From Chrysomallon squamiferum (Eukaryota > Mollusca > Gastropoda > Neomphalida > Peltospiridae), in contig CM022671.1 of assembly GCA_012295275.1 (NCBI GenBank), forward strand, positions 32,431,927 to 32,495,926: 64,000 nucleotides of DNA, written 5' to 3'. Positions 13,801 to 25,700 of this stretch are shown here, in pieces. The notes under the pieces are model-generated. The model was given only the letters and a program-made list of their open reading frames with translations, made no database searches and had not been told where the DNA came from. Positions within the stretch are counted from its first letter, which is position 1. Each line of letters begins with the position of its first letter. Made by a program: the position numbers and the translations under genes.

Positions 13801-16654
13801 GAGCACAAACTTTAACCACTCCAGCCCAGCCTCTACCAATTACTGCATCGCAAGCTCCAGTGCCTCAGCCAAGACGGTGTGTAGAATATTTAGTAGCTTT
13901 GTATGTGTTTGAGTGTGGGAAGCTGATAATATTTTACTTTATTTCACTTGTTTATTTATTATTTTAATTTCTGATTTAATTTAATGAGAGAGATCAGATT
14001 CAAACTGATTCATAACAAAGTAATGTTTCTGCTTTTTTATCCCACCAAAGAAGAAATACAATTTTTTTTTATAAACTTTTGTTTTAAAGATTTGTAGTCT
14101 GAACATGAAAATGTATGTATATGGAGATGCAGTTTATAGAGCACAGATGAGAGTTTTTTCCTTGCATATTTTGTTTACTGAATTAAAAAAAAAAAAATTC
14201 AAACAAGGCTTTTTGATTTTATTTCCAGAACACTTGCACAGAATGCCTCAATGTCCCCAACAAGTTTGGCATCTCTTCTGATGTTTGGTGATGAACGACC
14301 TATGGATTCCTCAGTTACTTCAACAGCTACTCCACCAACGACGTGTCCTGTGTCAGGTTCCAGAGTTGGGGAGATGACAACAAGCACACCAACATCCAGT
14401 ACTGACTCAGGTACATGTGCCCAGCCAACTAGTGAAACTGCTGTCACTCCAGAAGAAGTTTCTAACATCACTAACTCAGATGCAGTTACTGTCCATTCTT
14501 CTGCCTCAGGTTAGTTTTATTTTTATTTTATTATTATAATCATTTTTTTATTTATTTAATTAATTAAATTTTATTTTTAACCAATTTTTATTTATTTATT
14601 TATTTCAGGTGGTATGTTATTACATAGCAAATACATTATAATAATTTACTTACTATTTATTTATTATAACATTTGAAAAATCATTTCCATCCAATGCAAT
14701 TAACTTAAGAAAATTCTGTATGTGAAATGTTTTGTGGATATATGTGTGAAGATTTTGGAAATCGTCCTTTCTGGCAGTTAATTTCTGAAATACCAAAAGG
14801 TTGACATTTAAATAAATTTACGGAACTTCATTATAATTTTATGAGGGAAAATAATTCAGGAGACCATAAGTTCAACAATTTCTGATACAGTTGCCAAGAT
14901 GGTTTAGTTTACAGTATTTTTTTTATTTTTCGTTTTTATTTATTTATTATTTTATTTTATTATTATTACTGTTTTTTTACAGGAAGTACTGATGAGCTGA
15001 TACCTGCAAGTAATGCAGTTACCAGTGCTCTTGTTACATCGGGCACAACGACAATGTCCAACAACCTGCACAGTCTTGGAGCTCTCATAGCAGAGGTTGA
15101 TGAGCTGATTGGACGGTCTGCTGAAACAACCACTACAACCTCAACCACCATTCAGAGTTCATCTCAGCAAAACATGTTTGGAGGTTTGTTCTCTTTGTAT
15201 TTTGTCTATCATCAGCCACCTGTTTTCTGTTGTAACGTGGTTTTACTGAAGTTGTCGTTTGGAAACATATTTCAGTATCAAAGCAGTTAAAGGAAATCAC
15301 ATCAAACAGACCTCTTCAGAATGTAGGTTAATTTGTATTTATCTGAAGGAATATAGTTTTCTGCTTAACTTACTGAATTAAACTAAATCTCTTAAATTTT
15401 GGTAGGTAAAAATTAGCATGCACAACTAACAGTTACTAAATAATAGTTCAAGAATGTTCATGTGAAAATGAGCGGGATGTTTAGTAAACATTTTTTGTTG
15501 TTTTTCCTGCAGAGGGTGTAGATCCATCATTTCTGGCAGCGCTGCCAGAAAACATTCGCCAGGAAGTGATAGCAGAACAGTTGAGACTGCAGCGCATTCA
15601 GCAGAGAGCACAGCAGCAGGCACAGAACACAGAGGCCATTGGAGGCATGGAAGTGAATCCAGAATTCCTCGCTGCTCTTCCACCAGCTATACAAGAAGAG
15701 GTTAGTGGCTTCTGCAGAATTAATAAACAACATTATTTTTAATATTTATTAGAAATATTAGTCACAATTTTGTACTAGAGAGGAATGTGTTTTGAATGCA
15801 TTTCCAAGAGTTCTAAAGTCTCTTGCCTCATAGCCTATCTTGCTTCTGTGGCAAATATTATTAATATAGTGAACTTCAGAGCTTCAGAATATATGACTTT
15901 TTATTATTATTATTACTTTTTTTATTTATTTTTATTATTTTTAATTTTTTTTATTTTTATTATTTTTAATTTTTTTAATTTTAATTTTTAATTTTTTGTA
16001 TTTTTTTAAAATTTTTGTTTTATTAATGTTCGCTTAACAGGTTCTTGCACAGCAGAGAGCTGAACAGAATCGTCTGGCCGCCCAGCAGCAGGCACCAGCC
16101 AACCCAGATGCTCCGGTCGATCCCGCCAGTTTTTTTGCAACTCTTCCGACGTCACTGAGGCAGCAGGTGCTGGCTGACATGGATGACAGCATGTTGGCAG
16201 TGTTACCATCAGACCTGGCCACCGAGGCACAGGAGCTGCGACGAGAATTTGAAGATCGACACCGCAGACTGATGCAGGAGCGGCTGTTTGCACAAGCCGG
16301 TGCAGCATCTTTATCTGCTATATTGCGTCATTCAGGTGCTCGAGAAAGAGCAGGTGTGAGCAAGGGGCAAACTTGGATCAGGGCACAATAATAAAAGCTA
16401 AAACCAGGGAAGGGGGTGGTATTTTTGGTGATAAATATATTTATAAGAAATTGGGCCAGTCAAATTTGAAGTTAACTGTTGTTAAATACTCTGAGGATTG
16501 AGATTAATAATAGCACATTCACTTTCTTTTTGCAGTAAAGTGGCTGTGATCTGATTGGTTTATGTTACCAGTTTGTACTGATGGCTGCATGTTTGTAGCT
16601 TTAAAATCATGATTTATATTGATCAAAGCACAAGCTGGATAAATATAAAGAACA

Positions 16655-16705
<51 letters not shown>

Positions 16706-19700
16706 TTAAAATAGAAACCACAATTAAAACATACAAAAAACCAAACTCCCTTTTTACATTTCAATATTTTTAAAATTTTATCTGTGTTTGCTTTACATGT
16801 ATGTTGATGTCACATTCAGTGTAACTGTATTAGATGATAGGTATTTGTTGCCTCAAAAGGATTCCATAACTAGCAACACATATTATTGTTGATACCTTGT
16901 CATCAGTGTTGTAACGTATAGTTGTGTATCAGAATATGTTTATAAAACCATTAAATAATGGTGCAAGAGAAACTGCTTCCACTTCTCCTTCAAAAATTTG
17001 TGGTATTCTGAATAAAATGATACCCAGGTGAAGCAGATTAAGTTGGAAACACAGACAATAAATATAGATTATACATGTCTGTCTTTGGTAAACGTAGGTG
17101 AACTAAGATTAATAAGAGACAATATTTGAAGCCAGAATTGCCCTTTTCTTACCACCTGCTCAATTTATTTATATATTAGCTTTTGTTGCCTGCTTTTTTA
17201 TTTTCTCTACCAGAAAATTATTCTGCAAAAAGCACTTGCCTTGTTTGTATTATTTTTTGTTAATAATACACCAAAATACAGAAATTTCTGCATATTCCTG
17301 CCACTGAAGCTTTTCATTTTGATTTAAAACTGATAATGATATTACAAAAGTTATTTCAACATGGTAATTTCATTTCTAAATCTTAATTTGAAATAAAATT
17401 TTGTTTTGTGTGTCAAGCTTTAGCAAATTAAGTAGAGGTTTAAGGAAGATTGTTTCCCGCTAAATATGTGTATGTGTGTGTGTTTATCTTTCTGTTTTGG
17501 GCCTACTGTAAATGTTGTTAATGGATCCTAATAGATGATTAAAGTAAAATTTAGCACTGACCAGACATTTTATGATATCAGTAATCATAAATTCTTTGTT
17601 GCATGCCTTAAAGATTTGAATGTGCATTTTAGCAACAGGTTGGCCTATTGATGTTGGATACCTTTTTTGTAAAGTAATTCTGTTATTTAATCACTTTTTT
17701 TTTTTTTTTTTATGATAAACAGTTCTGATGATGTAAAATTGACAAGCATATGTCTTAAAATATTTTGAAAGATAAATTTTTATCTGAAAGCAGCAACTTA
17801 ATGCAGATATGTTTCTTTCAGAACATTTTTTTAAATTAATTAAAACAAATTAAAATTCATTAGACTTACCAGACATGTTTTGCCAAATATAAACATAAGT
17901 CAGTTTCAATGTGAATCAGTGTGCAAGTATCCAAAAATAAAGAACTAGTTTTAGTTTATAACTCTAGTGTTTTTAGTTGATTAACAGTCTTAATCAAAAT
18001 ATTTATATCAAAAGAATACATGCACAAACAAATAAAACAGAAGTAATGTTAAAGGAACATTAAAAATAATACATCTTAAATCTGTTATTGCAGGTCTTGC
18101 TGGTCGCCTTGGAACAAGGTATGCAATAAGAGCACCTCGAGGAGGGAGTCAGTGGGCATGGGGATCAGGACGCCTTGGAGTGCCAGCCAACAACAACAGC
18201 AGCACACTTAAAATGCGAGGTCGTCATCTCTTAGACCATGAGGCTCTCACCTGTCTTCTGGTGCTTCTTTTCATTGATGAACCCAAAATAAACACCAATC
18301 GTTTCCACAGAGTATTGAGAAATTTGTGTTACCATGGTCCAACACGTGCATGGGTAATGCAGGCACTCTTGTCAATTCTGCAGAAAACCAGTGAATGTAA
18401 AATTATAGAATCTGATGATCGAGGGAAAAATAAAAAGATAAAGGGTGTCCCTATGCAGACAGACTCTCCATTGTCTGTCAAAAGTGATATCAGGAATCAG
18501 ACTTCTTGGTTGTCGGTCAGCTTAGAAGCTGCACTAGGGTGCCGTGCCAATGTCTTTCAAATTTCACGAAATGCTGGCAAAAAGCATGCCAATTCACCCA
18601 GTTCTAATGTTAGTATTCATATGCAGGCTGCCCCTGCTGTGTGTAGACATGTACTGGATACGTTGATATCTCTAGCCAAAGTATTTCCAAGTCAGTTTTT
18701 CCCTAGTTCTAAAGCAAAGGAAGTTCAAAAGTGTGATGAAGAGAAAGAGGCCGACAGCGGTAAACAGAAACAGACTTCAGGTGGATTGTCTAGTCCTCAG
18801 GCGAGTCCTCGAGTTGCAAACAGGATGGATTCAAAACAGGACTCCAAAGAAGGAAAGAATGACACAGATTTCTGGGACATTCTGGTTAGACTTGACAGTG
18901 CATCTAGTAGTCGGAAAGGCAAGGGTGTAGCTAAAATGCATGGCGATGGTGATATGAATTGTGTGGACTATTCCAGATCTCCACTTGGTCATCTGATGAG
19001 TATGTTGTCACACCCGGTGATTCGCAAGAGTCAGGTCCTCACAGACCGACTGATCAGACTGCTAGCTTTGGTTTCCACATCCATGCCAGAAGCTATGCAG
19101 GCCACCAAGGCCAACATTCTGAATTCCTCAACAGCTCGCACAAGTACAGCAGCATCAGGACTTAATCCATCTGTGATGCTGCATCCCATTCTCCAACCAC
19201 CAAAACCATTAGAAGGTATAGATTACAATAAAAATGAAATATGTTTCTAAGAATTTAAAAACCATATAAATTATAATTTACCATAGATATCAGACAAGCA
19301 CATCTTTAAAGAATCAGTTTTACATCTAAACAATTTTTCCTTTAGTTTCTTTCATTTTCTTTTTTTGTTTGTTTTTGTCAAAGGTGTGTACAAATCTAAC
19401 TCTTATTTATTAAATACTGTATAAATATCATTCATTAATATGAAAATGATAGTGTCATTACATTATAAAATTTTAAAAACATTCTGATGGAATTGTAATT
19501 TCTTATTTATTTTCCCTCTCTAAAACGGTGGGGTGGTGGTGATGTATTTACAGTTTATTGAAAAAAAAAAATATTTCTATTAAATTAAAGAACCCGAAGC
19601 AAGCAAGTCAGTGAAGGAAGAAAAAGTGCCTGAGATTGATGAAGAACCAGTTTTGAAAGATGAACTGCAGTTGGCTGTCCAGGTAGGTCTCAACTAACAG

Positions 19701-22700
19701 AAAAGTAGAAATCTTCAGTAAAAGTAATTACATCACATAAAGTAAGGGTGTCCTATATAATCTGATTTGTTAACCGAAAAGATATGTTTAATTTTAGTTT
19801 TTAATTTTCATATGTACAGAAAATGGCAAATGTTCTCAGTATAATATACAAGAGGAGCTTGGAAAACAAAAAATTGGGGTATCATTTGAAGAGTTTGTGA
19901 AAATAAAAATTGACAAAAAAACCAAAAAAAAAAACCCCTAAGAAATAAGAAGAAAATAAATATTATTTTAAAAAGAAAAACAAAAAAAAAAGAAACTAGG
20001 TATATTGAAGTATAATGGTTAATACGAATTTACAATTCAACGAATTCAGAAAAAGGTGTTAAATATATGGTGTTTTAAGGTTCTGACAACCAAAGCATGT
20101 TCTGAAGAAGGACTTGAGGATGCCACCAATCTGCTGTTGCAGCTGTCTTGGGCTAACAATGCTACAAGGAACACCATCTTAGATCTTTTACTTGCTGGAG
20201 CCAGAAAGATAGGCCTTACAGTTTGTGCACACATTAGGTAGGTAGTCATTGGTCACATGATTATGAAATATTTTGAAAGAAAAATGTTCATTGTTGGAAA
20301 CTGAAATGTATATTGATATTAGAAATCCAAGAATTTACTTAAGTGTCTTGCCGATTTTTACTACTGAGGTTTTTTATTTTTATATTTAATTTAAATTTTA
20401 TTTATTTATTTATTGTTACGGAATGCATTTTTTCACATTGCTGTTTAATTCCATTGCTTTAAAAATAATAATAATCCTGTGTGATCACTAACAGTAATGT
20501 TATTTTTTCTTTATATATCAGTCCGTCCTTAATCTTTTTACTGCCATTTTATAATTCACTTTAACATTTGGAATAACATTATGATTTTTCTGTCTTGCAG
20601 AAACCTGCTTGTTGAGCTTCAGGATCTGAAAATGAAGACAAAATACGACCAGGCAGATACTGATGATGTGGAGCAAGTCTCTGATGCTCATCGTGGCAAA
20701 GGTGTTTTGACTGACAGGTAAGTTCATCAGTGTTTGAAGTTGTTCGGCTATAGAAGTTCTAATTTAAGAACCATTTTCTTAGATATTTCTTTTATGGATT
20801 GGTTTTCCAGATGTAACTATAAAAATCACTAATGTAGTTAATAATTAATACTTCTGCTTTTAGTGACTTATTTTTTGATGGTTGAACTATGACAGCTAAG
20901 TTGAAACAAAAATGGTCACGAATATATACATACTTTCATTTGTATTGGAAGAAAGATTTAAAAACTCTTTTAAAATAAAATAAAAATTTGATCGTTCCTT
21001 TTCACTGATTAACATAATAGAGTAGCTATTCATCAGTATATTACAAATGGCTGCTAAACAATTAGATTTTCTTTTCCAGTTATCTGATATTGTACTTTAT
21101 TTATCTTACTCAGGTTTAATCCTACATCCAGTGTTGTGGTCAGTGCTCCAGCAAAGTTCAAGAGTGGTCGTGAATTACAGCTGCCTTCAATATCACAGCT
21201 CACATGTAAAACATCAAGCCAGCAGTTCTTCCTACGCATTCTCAAAGTAATAATACAGCTGAGGGAAGCAGCACGAGTAGCAGCAAAGAAAGCTAAGAAA
21301 ATGAGTGAGTTGATTCTGTGTTAAATAATGAGATTAAGAAATAATGATAGTTTATATTTGAATTAATGAAATGATCTACAGTGATTTGTATGGCATCAAT
21401 GAAGTAAATCCCCCAATTATTTTGATTCCTGTTTTGGAGGGTGGGGGGGTGTTGTGTTTTTTTTCCTCTTTCTTCATTTGATCATAGCTTAATGCCATTC
21501 GTTTTTCCATGGTAAAATTAGATTAAACATTTTATATAGTTCTGGTAAATGTCAAATCGTTTATAACACAAATTTAAAATGTCTGAAATATTTTTGTATT
21601 TGTCATTTATTTATTTATTTATTTACTTACTTAATTCCTTATTTTTTATTTTTTATTTTTTATTTTTTTTCCCTTACAGAACAAAAAGCAGAAGGAGAAG
21701 AAACACTGACAGACTTAGATGCTGATGTTTTCAGTATTGTTGGAATGAGAAACCCGTCACAAGCAGCATCTCAGTCTACTGGATCCACATCATCAGAACA
21801 GCCCTCAGCAGAGCAGGCAACCCCAGCAGCACCTGCTCAGACCCCACAAACACCACAGACTCCCATCTCCGACAGTTCTGCGCCAGAGACAGGAATGTCA
21901 GAATCTGCAGCCTCAGATCAAACTTCAGAAATGCCCATGGAAGTTGAAGAAAATGGTAAATGTCATTGTAATAAGGAATGCAAAAGTACTGTTTTTATAC
22001 TGACATTATTTTGTCTTTGTCACTCTAGGTATTAATTATTATTAATTATGGTCTATGCTGTTAATGTCTTGTCTGTATACTTTTTACTTCGTAAGTTTAT
22101 TCGTTTTTTTTTTTTTCTTGCCCAAATATTTCATTTACATTTTCCTAAATCAATATAAAATGATTACAGAAGTATTCTATTTTAGAAAAATGTAATGAAA
22201 GATTACAAAGAAAACAAAGGAAAAAGCTATTAGTAAATGTGTCATGACAGATGACATTTTACAAATGTACTATAAATTAATAATTAAATTCACAGCGGCT
22301 AAAGATGATGCCAAGAACAAAGAATCCAAATCTGATTCTATACCTGCCCTGCCTCGTCTAAGTGATCAGTTGAATTTGGATGAGTTGTGGACAACTCTGG
22401 GAGACTGTCTCACTGAACTATCAAAGACAAAAGATCATCATGCAGTTCTCATCCTGCAGCCAGTGGTTGAAGCTTTCTTCATAGTTCATGCAGGTAATGT
22501 TTGCCTTTTACAGTTACTGGCCTTCAAGAATTATTGATATCTGATACCATTTGTAGGAAAATAATTTTTAAAATGTCTAAATGTAAATTGTGTGTGTGTG
22601 TGTGTGTGTTTTGTTTTTAAATGGAACTTAAAGAATATGTCACTTTAAAATAATTTCATTTTTCAAACTGAATGAATGATAAGCATTTCAGCCTTAGATG

Positions 22701-25700
22701 TCATACATACTAAGAAGGTATGCAATTCAAAGAAAAAAATTGAATACAATTTATGATTAAAAATATACTTGACTTCATTTCAGGAGAAAAAGAAAGTAAG
22801 GCATCTGAAAATCAGCACAAGAGAGAAGATCAGTTAGCTCACTTAAATGCTGAAATGGCGCCACCATCACCATCGCCTGGTCCTTCAGTGTCAGAGGGTG
22901 CTAGCCCATCCCAGTCGGACAATGCACAAGGACTGACAAGAGAAAATTCAGTTGCATCAGTGTCCTCATTAGCTCATTTGCCACCAGATACACAGAAGTT
23001 CCTCAAATTTGCTGGTAAGTACTGATGAATATTTTACTTTGTTTATATAGTAAAACAAATTCAAAAGAAAAAGAAAAAGCCATTGCTTCCAATCAAGAGT
23101 AATAGACATGGTTACTTTAAAATTATTTTTGAAACTTGATAGCACAAAATATTCATTCCTGATCATGCTAATGTTGCCATAAAAGTAAATGGTTAATCCT
23201 ACATTCAGCATAATAAAATAGTTCTGTAAGAGAAATAAGTTTTTAATAGAATACTTGAACATAAATTTAATGATTGATATTCTGTAATATAAATATTATA
23301 CATTATATTTTGTTGAAAACAGAAACACACAGGACAGTTCTGAATCAAATTCTGAGGCAGTCTACCACTCACCTTGCTGATGGACCTTTCTCTGTTCTTG
23401 TTGATCACACAAGAATTTTGGATTTTGACGTGAAGAGAAGGTATTTCCGACAAGAACTGGATAGTTTGGACGAGGGTCTGAGAAGAGAAGACCTCCCTGT
23501 GCATGTGAAGAGAGAGAATGTCTTTGAGGATTCGTTCAGAGAATTGTTCCGAAGATCAGCAGAAGAATGGAAGCAGCGATTCTACATTGTTTTTGAAGGT
23601 ATGTTGAAATTACTTTTTTCATAATCATTTATAATTAATAACAAGAGTTCTGTTTTTGTTTTTTGTTTTTAAGTTTGTGTTTTTTTTTTGTGTTTTTTTC
23701 TTCTTTATAATAATAACAGCTGGATTTTTCTTTAGTCAGTATGCTAAGATTTTAAAATATGGGTTATCAATGTACAAAACAGGAACACAAAACTATTGGA
23801 AAAAGTGTGCTGATATGCGGTTGTTAACTGTGTTGTGTACATAGATGGACAGAATATTGGAGTCTGGAAACTGAGAACTCGCATTACTGACCTGAATTTT
23901 TGTTTTCCAGGTGAAGAAGGCCAGGATGCTGGAGGGTTGTTGAGAGAATGGTACCTGATCATATCTCGAGAGATCTTCAATCCTAACTATGCACTGTTCA
24001 AAACCTCACCAGGAGACCGTGTCACCTACACTATCAATCCAGCTTCCCACTGCAACTCAAACCATCTGAGTTACTACAAGTTTGTCGGCCGCATCATTGC
24101 CAAGGCTGTATATGACAATAAGCTGTTGGAATGCTACTTTACCAGATCTTTCTACAAACACATGCTTGGACTGCCTGTCAAGTATGCATAGTTTTATCAG
24201 TTTTTAATTAATAGATATTATATCAGGGGTTTTGGGGGGGGGGGTTGTTGTTCTTAGACACTTTTATTTCATTCAAATATAATACTTTAAGTTAAGCAAT
24301 ATTTGGTTTTGTTTCATTGTTTCATTTCATAACCTTAAATTAAATTTGTTAACTTTTAAAAAGTAGTATGATTACCAGAATAGGCTCACATTATGATATT
24401 TCAAATTTTAAACAGATTTTGGATTTTCTATATTTTCTATAATCAATGTAACATTCAGTATTAGAGGTATATTTTCTGTTGGCATGTTTTAATTTGTGAC
24501 ATTTCATTGTTTGGTTTCTGTTTCAGATACACTGACATGGAAAGTGAAGATTATGCATTTTACCAGGGTCTTGTCTTCCTCATTGAAAACAATGTGAAAG
24601 ATCTTGGCTATGAACTCATGTTTAGTACTGAGGTAAGTGTCCAGTATTCAGTTAGCCATAACATAACACAAATACTGATAATTGTAATTGTAAAAATTAA
24701 ATTTTGTTTATTGTTGATCATCTGTGTCACTTTTGAAATTGTAATCATTGATTTTTTAAATTTATATTTTATTTTTTAAACCTCCTTAAAAAAATAGTTT
24801 ATATCTTCTAGTAAAAAACTGGCATATTGTTTCTAAAAATGAAACAAATAATAATAATTACTTTGAAGTGAAGATTTGGTCAAATAATTTACTAATATTT
24901 TTACTGGCATAATAACTATCAGATAAGCATATGATTGATAAAAATATTTCTAAACTGTTTTTGTTTCTATTCCCATTATTTTCTTTTTCCAGATTCAAGA
25001 ATTTGGAGTCACAGAAAGTCGTGATTTGATGCCAAATGGAAGAAATATTCCAGTAACTTCAGAAAACAAGAGAGAGTATGTAAAACTTGTGTGTCAGATG
25101 AAAATGACCGGAGCCATACGCAAACAGCTGAATGCATTTTTAGAAGGTTTTTATGACATAATTCCAAAGAAATTGGTTTCCATATTTAATGAACAAGAAC
25201 TGGAACTCTTGATTTCTGGACTACCCATTGTTGACATTGATGATTTGAAGGCCAACTGTGAATATCACAAGTACCAACCAAATTCATTACAGGTATAAAC
25301 CTATTTTTATAACTAATTTTTTTTTTTTTTTTTTTTTTTTACTTATTTCTGTGGTTGGAAGTAGGTTTTTATCTTTTGTTTATATATGTATACATAGTGT
25401 GAAATTGCTAAGCATTTCAGTAGTGCACAGCTTATTAAAAAAAAAAAAAAAACTTGGTTATATTTCCTTTCACATCTTTGTAGGTATATTTCAGTGAACT
25501 ATATTTTACTTAAATACTTTGTATAATATTTGTTAATCTTTTTTAGATTCAGTGGTTTTGGCGTGCTCTAAGGTCATTTGACCAAGCAGAAAGAGCCAAC
25601 TTCTTACAGTTTGTGACAGGAACATCCAAAGTGCCACTGCAGGGCTTCTCACACTTGGAGGGTATGAATGGCATCCAGAAGTTCCAGATTCACCGAGATG

